A DNA stretch of 6,635 nt from an uncultured Porphyromonadaceae bacterium. Its GTDB lineage: Bacteria > Bacteroidota > Bacteroidia > Bacteroidales > Muribaculaceae. Positions 1 to 6,560 of the stretch are shown one piece after another. Positions within the stretch are counted from its first letter, which is position 1. Every line of letters starts with the position of its first letter. The notes under the pieces are model-generated. The model ran no database searches and was not told where the DNA came from. It saw only the letters and a list, made by a program, of their open reading frames with translations. The stretch covers positions 1 through 6,635 of the forward strand of contig CABUTY010000077.1 of assembly GCA_902494595.1 (NCBI GenBank). Direction: 5' to 3'. Both the position numbers and the translations under genes were made by a program.

Positions 1-317
1 ACCTTGGTGGCCCATATTGGGATACCTCCAACGCTGTGGCGCAGAAAACATATGCCAACTCGCCCCATAAGTTTGTCAACAACTGGACAGCTCCTATGCT
101 TGTCACAGTTGGCGAGCTCGATTACCGCATTCTCGCATCGCAAGGCATGATGGCCTTCAACGCCGCAAAAATGCATGGCCTGGAGGCTGAGATGGTGGTG
201 TTCCCTGATGAAAACCACTGGATTCTCAAACCTCAGAACGCTATCCTCTGGCAGAGATGCTTCTTCCGTTTCCTCGACAAGTATCTGAAGAACCCTTCCC
301 CGAAAACTGCTGAATAA
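1..317 (+). CDS. S9-family serine peptidase (DPP5/prolyl oligopeptidase-like), C-terminal fragment
   Basis: This is the 3' end of a gene that starts before the window. The open frame runs from the first full codon at position 3 (LGGPYWDTSN...) to TAA at 315-317, giving about 104 residues. They match the end of the alpha/beta-hydrolase domain of S9 peptidases, which cleave short peptides and are often exported in Bacteroidales. Two of the three catalytic residues are visible: Asp in 'GELDYRI' (codon 120-122) and His in 'DENHW' (codon 216-218). The nucleophile Ser and the beta-propeller would lie upstream. The phrase 'YANSPHKFVNNW' before the Asp strand and 'KPQNAILWQRCFFRFLDKYL' at the end are typical of the DPP5-like/acylaminoacyl-peptidase branch of Bacteroidetes. 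An internal GTG at 36 gives an apparent shorter start, but homologous sequence continues upstream of it, so it is not the real start. The exact substrate specificity cannot be decided from this part. Confidence 0.9.
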   Translation, partial: LGGPYWDTSNAVAQKTYANSPHKFVNNWTAPMLVTVGELDYRILASQGMMAFNAAKMHGLEAEMVVFPDENHWILKPQNAILWQRCFFRFLDKYLKNPSPKTAE

Positions 318-336
318 TCACAGAAATCATACAATA

Positions 337-371
337 CAGGAGCCGGCTCTTTGTACAAGGGTCGGCTCTTG
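337..371 (+). terminator. Long hairpin after the peptidase gene, possible terminator
   Basis: Left arm 337-351 pairs with right arm 357-371 around a 5-nt loop (TGTAC). This gives 15 base pairs, including three G-U wobbles, with a GC-rich core of GAGCCG paired with CGGCTC. It lies 20 bp after the peptidase stop and 37 bp before the HAD start, where a transcription terminator is expected. No run of T follows on either strand, so it may be an inefficient or factor-assisted terminator, or a processing or stability hairpin. Confidence 0.5.
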
Positions 372-408
372 ATAATGATTACGCCCTCTTGAGCGTTATC
401 AATATAAG

Positions 409-1212
409 ATGATGAGTAAAGATATAAAAGCCTTATTTTTTGATATTGACGGGACGTTGGTCCCTTTCGGCAATCACGACATACCTGCCGAGGTAAAGGA
501 ATGCATACGTACGGCACGCCATAAGGGAATCAAGGTATTCATATCCACGGGACGTCACATATCGTGGGTAGACAATATAGGCGATACCGAGTTTGACGGT
601 TATGTCACAGCCAACGGTGCAGTATGCCTCCTTGAAGACAAGCGCACATGCATATTCCGACGATGTATCGATAAGTCGGACATCGACCGTCTTATAGACT
701 ATTCGTCACACTCGGACGTGCAGTTTGCTGTGATACCGTTCGAGGATGAGATTTTTGTGACGCGTCAGAGCGAAGAAGTGGTTAAATTGCGGGCGATGCT
801 AAAATTGCCGCCGATAGCCGTCAAGCCTCTCGACACAGCCCGTGGGAAGGATATAGTCCAGCTCATGGCATTCGGCACGGAGCAGGAGCGCAACGACATA
901 GCGCTCTTCTCTAAAGTGCTTACCGACTGCGTGCCCACAAGCTGGAATCCATTATTTTGCGACATTGTACCCAAAGGGAGCGACAAGAGTGCCGGTATAG
1001 ACGCTATGATATCCTGGTTCCGTATAGACCTGTCGTCGACAGTAGCCTTCGGCGACGGCGACAACGACATAGGTATGTTGCGCCATTGCGGCACAGGCAT
1101 AGCCATGGGTAACGCCGGTCCCGATGTCAAGGGCGCCGCTGACTTCATCACAACCGACATAACTGACCACGGAGTTGCCAACGCCTTCCGTCATCTCGGC
1201 ATCATACCCTGA
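409..1212 (+). CDS. Cof-type HAD-IIB family hydrolase (sugar-phosphate/nucleotide phosphatase)
   Basis: Complete 267-residue protein, a normal length for the Cof/YidA-like branch of the haloacid dehalogenase superfamily. These are cytoplasmic Mg-dependent phosphatases acting on small phosphorylated metabolites such as sugar phosphates or FMN. All four HAD motifs are present: motif I 'FFDIDGTL' with nucleophile Asp12 and acid/base Asp14; motif II 'FISTGR' with Ser46/Thr47; motif III Lys193 in 'GSDKSAGI'; motif IV 'GDGDND' at 215-220. The stretch between motifs II and III (about 80-190) is the C2B cap that sets substrate choice, so the substrate cannot be predicted. ATG codons at 409 and 412 are adjacent and either could be used; there is no Shine-Dalgarno, as is usual in Bacteroidota. 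No signal peptide. The gene converges on the receptor gene with only 3 bp between stop codons. It is probably a housekeeping metabolite phosphatase. Confidence 0.93.
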   Translation: MMSKDIKALFFDIDGTLVPFGNHDIPAEVKECIRTARHKGIKVFISTGRHISWVDNIGDTEFDGYVTANGAVCLLEDKRTCIFRRCIDKSDIDRLIDYSSHSDVQFAVIPFEDEIFVTRQSEEVVKLRAMLKLPPIAVKPLDTARGKDIVQLMAFGTEQERNDIALFSKVLTDCVPTSWNPLFCDIVPKGSDKSAGIDAMISWFRIDLSSTVAFGDGDNDIGMLRHCGTGIAMGNAGPDVKGAADFITTDITDHGVANAFRHLGIIP

Positions 1213-1215
1213 CGG

Positions 1216-3075
1216 TCAAAACCGGAACTTGAAACCACCCATCGCCGTGAATCCAGGCATTTCATAGCCTCGGTTAATCATGTAACGGGCATCGGTAATG
1301 TTTTCAAGCCGCGTAAAGATGGATATATAACGACAGATATCCCAGGTGAGTTTCAAATTAAATAGAGCATAGTTCTGATGTTTGATATTATCGGCCACAT
1401 ACAATCCACCTACCCCTTTGAGGTCTGCAGCTACATTTAGAAACTTCCATGGACGCCATTCTATACCTAAATAGTATTGGTTCTTTGGAGCTCCCGTGAG
1501 ATTGTGGAGCGAAGTGTGCAGATAACTGTATGATGCTGTCAGCCACAGATTGTCGATGGGATGGCTGCGTGCATACACCTCTATGCCCTTGTTGATGAAC
1601 TTGCCCGTATTCTGATTCTTCTGGTCAATAGTCTGAATCATGTTGTATCCCCTGCTGTAATAGCCCGTAATCTCTGCAAACAAATAGCGTGAGAATGATT
1701 TGCTTACAGATACTTCGTAGTTCATCATTTTCTCGGGTTGCAAGTCGGGATTTGCCATGCGGTAAAGATATAGTTCTCTGAAAGAAGGATTGCGGTAACC
1801 CATTGCGATATTCCCTTTAACTGTCCATCCGAGTCCTGGGTTGACGGCGAATCCGAACTGTGGTATCCATTGCGTGGCGAACCGGTCGCTGTTGGCCATA
1901 CGCAAACCGCCGTTGAGTATTATAAGCTCGTTAAGGAACGCCTGCGATAACGTAATGTAGGGTGAATACTCCACGATTGTTTTACGAGCAATCGTGCTCA
2001 TGGAGCCTTCCGTATGGCTGTTACCACCCGATACCGGTATTTCACCCGAATATGAGTCGAAATCAAATCCTACTGTAGCCGCGGCTCCTTTCCATGGCAT
2101 GAAGTTTTCGTAGAGGATAATGCCCAGACGGTCATCCTTGCTGTGGAAATGTCTCGGGTCATCCACGAAGTGATTACCGTAGTTATAGTAAATGCGGGCC
2201 ACTCCGGAAACCTCCCCGTAAGTATTTGTCACCGTGGCCCCTACCTCTCCCCGGATGATGTTCTGCCGATAAATATCTGTCGACTCAGGATTGGACAATG
2301 TAGGATAGATCGGATCGTTTCCTCGGAAATTCATGAGCGTATAATCGACAGATGCCTTCCATCTGCTTGAGAAATCATATCCGATTTTCGCATATCCGTC
2401 AGCCTGCCGGAAATCGAAGTTGTCGATATTTCCGTCAGTACGGTTATAAGACAATGATATCAGCGATGAAAAGCGGCCGAAACGAAGAGTATTGGTCAGA
2501 GAGGAAAGCCAGGTGTTGTAAGAGCCATACTGCGACTGAAGCGTAAGATGCACACCGTCGGACGCCGCATTTTTGGTAATGACATTTATGGCACCGGCCA
2601 TGGCATTGGAACCATATAGCACCGATCCTGGTCCTCGCAATACTTCCACCCTCTCCACATATTCCTTGTCATAGAAGTCGGCAATATGGTGTGAATATAT
2701 ACCGGCGAACTGAGGCTGGCCGTCAACCATCATCAGCTCGGCACTTGCACGGTCGCCGCCTACACCGCGAAGTTTGATATGGCCTGCTCCACCGTTGCTC
2801 ACTCCAAACCCATAGATGCTGCGCTGAGATACAAACAGGCTCGGCACCATCCCCGATATCGCCGACAGTACTTGCGTCTGTCCGGTAGCCTCAAGCTGCC
2901 GACCATCAACCACAGTCACCGTATAAGGAAGTAATTGCTGAGGCACCGATTTATTGGAGCCTGTCACCACAACCTCGTTAAGGACTTGTGCGGTGTCCGC
3001 TGTTTCTGCTCCCGATACGTAAGGAGCCAGGACAGCGGACATCGACAGAGCCGCGAGAATCTGTATCAGTTTCAT
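1216..3075 (-). CDS. TonB-dependent outer-membrane receptor, 619 aa
   Basis: Complete receptor. The signal peptide covers residues 1-23 (cleavage predicted after VSGA, before ETAD). A TonB box-like segment 'LNEVVVTG' lies at 32-39, the plug domain at about 45-168 with the family signatures 'LRGVGGDRA' (102-110), 'MMVDGQP' (115-121) and 'VEVLRGPGSVLYGSNAMAGA' (143-162), and a 22-strand-type beta barrel from about 170 to 619, ending in Phe as expected for BamA recognition. It is much shorter than SusC receptors (about 1000 aa), lacks their N-terminal carboxypeptidase-like domain, and has no SusD neighbour. It therefore fits the BtuB/siderophore/metal-complex class rather than glycan uptake. It follows the exported DUF362 gene by 12 bp and is probably translated from the same mRNA; a weak GGAA lies just before the ATG. 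The ligand is unknown: cobalamin, heme, a siderophore, a metal chelate or a peptide are all possible. Confidence 0.93.
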   Translation of the reverse strand: MKLIQILAALSMSAVLAPYVSGAETADTAQVLNEVVVTGSNKSVPQQLLPYTVTVVDGRQLEATGQTQVLSAISGMVPSLFVSQRSIYGFGVSNGGAGHIKLRGVGGDRASAELMMVDGQPQFAGIYSHHIADFYDKEYVERVEVLRGPGSVLYGSNAMAGAINVITKNAASDGVHLTLQSQYGSYNTWLSSLTNTLRFGRFSSLISLSYNRTDGNIDNFDFRQADGYAKIGYDFSSRWKASVDYTLMNFRGNDPIYPTLSNPESTDIYRQNIIRGEVGATVTNTYGEVSGVARIYYNYGNHFVDDPRHFHSKDDRLGIILYENFMPWKGAAATVGFDFDSYSGEIPVSGGNSHTEGSMSTIARKTIVEYSPYITLSQAFLNELIILNGGLRMANSDRFATQWIPQFGFAVNPGLGWTVKGNIAMGYRNPSFRELYLYRMANPDLQPEKMMNYEVSVSKSFSRYLFAEITGYYSRGYNMIQTIDQKNQNTGKFINKGIEVYARSHPIDNLWLTASYSYLHTSLHNLTGAPKNQYYLGIEWRPWKFLNVAADLKGVGGLYVADNIKHQNYALFNLKLTWDICRYISIFTRLENITDARYMINRGYEMPGFTAMGGFKFRF

Positions 3076-3087
3076 ATGTTCCGACGC

Positions 3088-4068
3088 CTATTCTATAGTC
3101 AGCAGGACATATTTCTGAGTACCCATGCCGAGGCTTTCGGCATAATCGAGGATATGGGTGCCATTACGGTCAGCGATTCGTTTTTCCATATGGATTTTGC
3201 CATGGTCGGCAGAATTATGTACTGCATCCACACAGGCGCGGTCAAGAGCCACCGGGTCGAGTGATGCGAAGATACCTATGTCGGCCATCTTCACCGGCTC
3301 AGGGTGTGCCACGCAATCGCAGTCGACTGAGAGATTGTTAGCCACCGATATATAGAGAATCTTGTCGCCGGAATGGTCCATGATGGCTTTAGAGGCTTCC
3401 GCCATAGTCTCCAGGAAATCCTCCTGAGAAGCTTTGTCATTCCACCATCCGTCGGCATCGCGGTTTTTACCGGCTGTATGAACCCATGCCTTACCGTTGC
3501 TCGACTGCATGCCTATGGCCATATTTTTCAGAGCACCCCCGAAACCTCCCATTGGATGGCCCTTGAAATGCGACAGTACTATGGTGTAGTCATAGTCAAG
3601 CCAGTTTTTCCCTATCAATGCATAATTGATATGCTTTCCTCCAGTCACCGGCAATGCTGTTTCTCCTTCATCGTCCATGATGTCGATAGGGGCAATGGCT
3701 GTAAATCCATGTTCCTTTGCGGTTTTCAGATGGTCGGCCGACTGACGTCGGGAACTCTGATAGGCAGTGTTGCATTCCACCAAAGTAGCCTTCAGACCCT
3801 GCACGAGCGGAGCAATCAGCGACGGTGCCAGATGATTCGGGTTGCCGCTTTCGCCGAAAGAGAGCTTGACGCACACTTTCCCCTTGGCTCGCCGGTCAAG
3901 AGCATTATATGCCTTTAGTATGTTCTCAGGAGTGATTCCTTTGATGAAGTATACTGTCGCCACCGAGTCAGATGTGGTGGGCGCTGTCTGCTGGGCTGAC
4001 AGCTTTGATGCACCAGGCATAAGAAAGATTCCAAATGCCAGAGCTGCCGCTAATCTCTTGGTTTTCAT
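3088..4068 (-). CDS. Exported DUF362-domain protein without ferredoxin insert
   Basis: Complete 326-residue protein. Residues 1-25 form a Sec signal peptide (MKTKR, hydrophobic core, cleavage predicted at KLSA/QQ), so the mature protein is predicted to be periplasmic. No lipobox is seen. The body matches DUF362 (PF04015): 'KVCVKLSFGE' (64-73), 'HFKGHPMGGFGGALKNMAIG' (167-186), 'SVDCDC' (247-252) and 'DIGIFASLDPVALDRACVDA' (263-282). Many DUF362 proteins carry a 4Fe-4S ferredoxin segment with CxxCxxC spacing; none is present here. Five cysteines remain in the mature chain (66, 99, 250, 252, 279), including the Cys-Asp-Cys and Arg-Ala-Cys sites within family-conserved segments. The biochemical function of the family is not firmly known to me. 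The gene is the first of a unit with the TonB-dependent receptor and is preceded by a predicted promoter, so its role is plausibly in handling the receptor's ligand or cofactor in the periplasm (inference). Confidence 0.87.
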   Translation of the reverse strand: MKTKRLAAALAFGIFLMPGASKLSAQQTAPTTSDSVATVYFIKGITPENILKAYNALDRRAKGKVCVKLSFGESGNPNHLAPSLIAPLVQGLKATLVECNTAYQSSRRQSADHLKTAKEHGFTAIAPIDIMDDEGETALPVTGGKHINYALIGKNWLDYDYTIVLSHFKGHPMGGFGGALKNMAIGMQSSNGKAWVHTAGKNRDADGWWNDKASQEDFLETMAEASKAIMDHSGDKILYISVANNLSVDCDCVAHPEPVKMADIGIFASLDPVALDRACVDAVHNSADHGKIHMEKRIADRNGTHILDYAESLGMGTQKYVLLTIE

Positions 4069-4108
4069 GATTGGATATATTGGGTTAAGTATTGCATGTA
4101 TCGTATGT

Positions 4109-4133
4109 CGGAGATATACTGACTGTTTCTCCG
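4109..4133 (-). promoter_or_regulatory. Inverted repeat in leader of the DUF362-receptor unit
   Basis: A perfect 6-bp inverted repeat, CGGAGA (4109-4114) and TCTCCG (4128-4133), surrounds a 13-nt spacer. It lies in the predicted 5' untranslated leader of the minus-strand DUF362 gene, about 40-65 nt upstream of its ATG and downstream of the predicted promoter. It could be a repressor-binding palindrome or a small RNA hairpin. It does not resemble any riboswitch that I recognise and is too short to be a cobalamin riboswitch. The arms are short enough for chance to be a serious alternative. Confidence 0.3.
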
Positions 4134-4158
4134 TTAGCCGATTTGGATATTTTCAATG

Positions 4159-4188
4159 CAAAATTAATAATAATTCATCATACTGAAA
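4159..4188 (-). promoter_or_regulatory. Predicted Bacteroidales sigma-ABfr promoter for the DUF362-receptor unit
   Basis: Read on the minus strand, 4166-4159 is TAATTTTG, a full match to the Bacteroides -7 consensus TAnnTTTG. An imperfect -33 element, TTTC (consensus TTTG), sits at 4188-4185 with an 18-bp spacer. Transcription would start near 4155, giving a leader of roughly 85 nt before the ATG at 4068. It lies in the only sizeable gap upstream of the DUF362 gene and downstream of the previous operon's terminator, which supports an independent transcription unit. Confidence 0.5.
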
Positions 4189-4252
4189 TACCATTTTTGC
4201 GGATTATTATACCAAAATCAGAGATGTTAAAATCACTGACATGCTCAAATAA

Positions 4253-4302
4253 TTTCCCCCGGATGACTTATTTTTTGAAAAGAATAGCCATCCCGGGGGA
4301 AA
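4253..4302 (-). terminator. Terminator of the phosphatase-Sel1-lipoprotein operon
   Basis: Left arm TTTCCCCCGGATG (4253-4265) pairs with right arm CATCCCGGGGGAAA (4289-4302), a 13-bp stem with a single bulged base. The 23-nt interior can pair further through an imperfect T-rich/A-rich stem. On the minus strand the stem is followed by TTATTTG, a moderately U-rich tail, and it begins 22 bp after the lipoprotein stop codon. This is the expected position and form for an intrinsic terminator. Reading from the plus strand gives no T run. Confidence 0.7.
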
Positions 4303-4324
4303 CTCTGATTCAAGAATCCGATAG

Positions 4325-4993
4325 TTAATCCAAATTTTCAGTGTCAAGAGCCAGCTTTACTGACTTTACGCGTACATAACTTTCGTAGTCGTTGTCACCA
4401 TAGTAAGTAGTCTCAAGGTCTGCCTTTGTACCTGCAGGAAGTACAAGCTTACCGTCAATAACTTTGAAACCTGTGATGGAACCGATCCTGGCACTTGTCA
4501 CTTCAGTGCCCTGTTCATCGCAACCAATAAGCATCAGCGGCAGCATCAGATATTGCACGTCATGCGACTTCAGCCATGATTCATTGACATTCAGATTGAT
4601 ATCTTTAGCGGTCACGATTTCACCCCTGACATCATACGTGGAGCTCACTCTGTTGGCAAATTCCTTGAACGACAGGCTGACCGGACTCACCACCTTGAAA
4701 TCCTCGTCGGGAGTAATCTCTATAGGCTGCCCGTCAAGTTTCTTGCCGGCTTCTTCAATCTTAGCTCGATATTCCTCTTTAAGCTCGTCAATCTGCGAGA
4801 ATGCTTTTTCATAGTCGGCTGCAGATTTTTGAGCTGATTCTTCGATTTTTTCACGCTGCGCTTGATAGTCAGCGTAGATGGCCGGAACCTCGCCGAACAC
4901 CATGCAGCTCTCGGAAGAAGTGCCTCCGCCAGAACAGGCCGTCATGGCTACAACTCCCAACAGAGCCACCATTGTCTGTTTGATTTTTTTCAT
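4325..4993 (-). CDS. Putative lipoprotein with N-terminal coiled coil, function unknown
   Basis: Complete 222-residue protein. The N-terminus is a type II signal peptide: KK(I)K, a hydrophobic stretch and the lipobox 'MTAC' with Cys20 as the lipidated residue. The residues after it (SGGGTSSES) lack the acidic cluster of the Bacteroidetes surface-export signal, so it is more likely to face the periplasm than the outside. A Gly/Ser linker is followed by a charged helix (about 38-87, rich in Lys/Glu/Ala) that looks like a coiled coil, then a beta-rich domain (about 90-222) containing 'VRGEIVTAKDINLNV' and 'GKLVLPAGTKADLETTYYG'. I do not recognise a named family. It is the last gene of the phosphatase operon, 11 bp after the Sel1 gene and just before a strong terminator hairpin. 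Co-transcription suggests that it is the envelope component of that module. Cys30 and a Cys in 'LIGCDEQG' could form a disulfide (speculative). Confidence 0.8.
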   Translation of the reverse strand: MKKIKQTMVALLGVVAMTACSGGGTSSESCMVFGEVPAIYADYQAQREKIEESAQKSAADYEKAFSQIDELKEEYRAKIEEAGKKLDGQPIEITPDEDFKVVSPVSLSFKEFANRVSSTYDVRGEIVTAKDINLNVNESWLKSHDVQYLMLPLMLIGCDEQGTEVTSARIGSITGFKVIDGKLVLPAGTKADLETTYYGDNDYESYVRVKSVKLALDTENLD

Positions 4994-5004
4994 GTTGTCT
5001 CGAT

Positions 5005-5856
5005 TTATATTGTGTTGGTATTTTCGTTTATTTCTTTTTCACTGAGAATGTCTCCTCTCTCATTCCAAAGCTTCATGTTAAGTCTACATTCAGCTATGTC
5101 ATGAGCGTCCTGATTGCCGTCAATAAACTCACCGAATATCTTGGCGATTGATTTGGCTCCGCGCCAGTCTCCATAAACATATGCCTTCTCAAATTCTTTT
5201 ATTGCCTTGTATGGTTGTTTCTCACAACCAATACCATCCGCATATATCCATCCCATCCTATATGAATATTCCTTCGGATTGAGGAGAACTGCCACAGAAG
5301 TCCATTTGAAAAGCTGAGATGTCCATTCTTCATCTTCCAGATACTCGGGCATTATCAAATTCCAGTAATAATCGCTTAGCCTGCCTGCTGCTTCAGTATT
5401 GTGTACGGCTATTCTCTCATAGTATTCTACTGCGATTCCCGGATCTCCACCTTTAGCCATATCCATGTAATAGTCGCCAAGCCATAATGTTGCGTGGTCT
5501 TTCCAGCGACTCTCTATTTTGGAGCATATTTCATAGAACCTTTCGGCATCATAATGGTCATATTCATGTCGTGGCCCGCCTTCTGCCTGATCAGGAGTCT
5601 CGGCATTGTCGCACATATATCCGAGCATAAAATATCCAAGACCATCCCCGCCTTGAAAGGCTGCTTTTTTGGCGTATTCAAATGCCTTGTCAAGATTAAC
5701 GGCTACCCCTATACCCTCATGGTATATTAATGAGAGCAACCCGTCGCGTTCCGCACATTCAGGAGCGGTAAATACAATTTCGGCCGCATCTTCCTGTACT
5801 GCCGCATCTTCCTCATGCCCCGAAAGCATTTTATGGAAACCATCCGACAAGCTCAT
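5005..5856 (-). CDS. Sel1-repeat (TPR-like) protein
   Basis: Complete 283-residue protein with no signal peptide or membrane segment, so predicted cytoplasmic. Sel1-like helical-hairpin repeats are visible: residues 37-72 ('GLLSLIYHEGIGVAVNLDKAFEYAKKAA'-type, given here only in part: YHEGIGV...DKAFEYAKKAA), a degenerate one at about 73-115, one at 121-153 (LGDYYMD...IAVEYYERIA) and a clear one at 197-233 (MGWIYADGIG...AIKEFEKAYVYG). The N-terminal 36 residues are acidic and outside the repeats. Sel1 arrays act as protein-binding scaffolds. The ATG overlaps the phosphatase stop as ATGA (5853-5856), which fixes the start and implies translational coupling. This suggests that the two products work together, for example with the scaffold as a partner or substrate of the phosphatase (inference). 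No catalytic domain is seen. Confidence 0.85.
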   Translation of the reverse strand: MSLSDGFHKMLSGHEEDAAVQEDAAEIVFTAPECAERDGLLSLIYHEGIGVAVNLDKAFEYAKKAAFQGGDGLGYFMLGYMCDNAETPDQAEGGPRHEYDHYDAERFYEICSKIESRWKDHATLWLGDYYMDMAKGGDPGIAVEYYERIAVHNTEAAGRLSDYYWNLIMPEYLEDEEWTSQLFKWTSVAVLLNPKEYSYRMGWIYADGIGCEKQPYKAIKEFEKAYVYGDWRGAKSIAKIFGEFIDGNQDAHDIAECRLNMKLWNERGDILSEKEINENTNTI

Positions 5857-6560
5857 ATATGTATAGTTATTACAGTTATGTTATCCCTACCTCCGGCTCC
5901 TTTTGCAAGCTCGATGAGCTTTGATGCGTCAGAACAATTTTCCTCAATAGCATCATCATCGACGAGATCGCTTAATCCGTCAGAGCATAACATATAGGTG
6001 TCACCTGGGATAGGGTTAAGTTCCGTAATATCCGAAATGAACTCCTCCGGCAAATTTCCCATAAAATTATAGATAAGATTGGACGGTACGTCAGGATTGC
6101 ATGTCCGCTCACGTTCGGAATGGTCAACCGACAGTTGTTTTAGCACTCCGTTTCTTAATCTATAGCATCGGCTGTCGCCGACATTTATCAGCCAAGCCTT
6201 ATCACTGAGAAAAACTATGCCAGTGAAAGTGGTGCCCATCTCGGAAAGATCAGTACGTATGTCCGCCGTGTCAGTCACGAGCCGATTTGCTTGCGCAGCC
6301 CACTCCTTCAAACCGCTTATTGCCTCATTGTCATCGACGGGATTGAAATTTTTCATAAAGGCGGCAAACGATCGTGCCACGATTTCTGAAGCTATCTCGC
6401 CTCCCTCATAGCCGCCCATACCGTCAGCGACAGCGAAAGCGCAGATTGGCTCGCAGACATCCGACCCCTTCCAGTCTCTTACGAGACATCCTGCCGCATA
6501 AGCCATATCCTCGTTATTAGTACGGACGTAGCCGATGTCACAAACACAGTCATACTTCAT
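5853..6560 (-). CDS. PP2C-family (PPM) serine/threonine protein phosphatase
   Basis: Complete 235-residue single-domain phosphatase, the usual length for bacterial PrpC/Stp-type enzymes, which remove phosphate from Ser/Thr using two or three Mn/Mg ions. Family motifs appear in order: 'RTNNED' (13-18), 'ADGMGGYEGGE' (45-55) with metal ligands Asp46/Gly47, 'MGTTFTG' (108-114), 'VGDSRCYRL' (127-135), 'SVDHS' (144-148), 'CSDGLSD' (192-198) with Asp194, and 'GGRDNITV' (223-230) with Asp226. All metal-binding residues are intact, so it should be active. It is cytoplasmic, with no signal peptide or transmembrane helix. Its ATG overlaps the stop of an upstream gene and its stop overlaps the Sel1 gene start, both as ATGA. 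In bacteria such phosphatases usually oppose a Hanks-type kinase or act with FHA or vWA proteins; none is visible here but the operon continues past the window edge. Confidence 0.95.
   Translation of the reverse strand: MKYDCVCDIGYVRTNNEDMAYAAGCLVRDWKGSDVCEPICAFAVADGMGGYEGGEIASEIVARSFAAFMKNFNPVDDNEAISGLKEWAAQANRLVTDTADIRTDLSEMGTTFTGIVFLSDKAWLINVGDSRCYRLRNGVLKQLSVDHSERERTCNPDVPSNLIYNFMGNLPEEFISDITELNPIPGDTYMLCSDGLSDLVDDDAIEENCSDASKLIELAKGAGGRDNITVITIHI

Noticed and set aside
350..380. Possible promoter for the HAD gene (TTTG at 350-353, TAATGATT at 373-380)
   Set aside because: The spacing of 19 bp fits, but the -7 element matches only three of the six fixed consensus positions, and the TTTG lies inside the hairpin. 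Not strong enough to annotate.
765..1181. A 138-codon minus-strand open frame inside the HAD gene
   Set aside because: It lies fully antisense to a gene with all four HAD motifs; its translation shows no recognisable domain and it has no promoter or neighbour support.
1216..3075. SusC-type polysaccharide utilisation locus
   Set aside because: The receptor is 619 aa, has no N-terminal carboxypeptidase-like domain, and no SusD or glycoside hydrolase gene is adjacent.
3373..3918. A 181-codon plus-strand open frame antisense to the DUF362 gene
   Set aside because: The opposite strand encodes a clear DUF362 protein with conserved motifs. The antisense translation looks compositionally random, so this is a by-product of codon use.
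4069..4155. Cobalamin or other known riboswitch ahead of the DUF362-receptor unit
   Set aside because: The leader is under 100 nt, and no B12-box-like or other riboswitch core could be recognised by eye; only a short inverted repeat is present.
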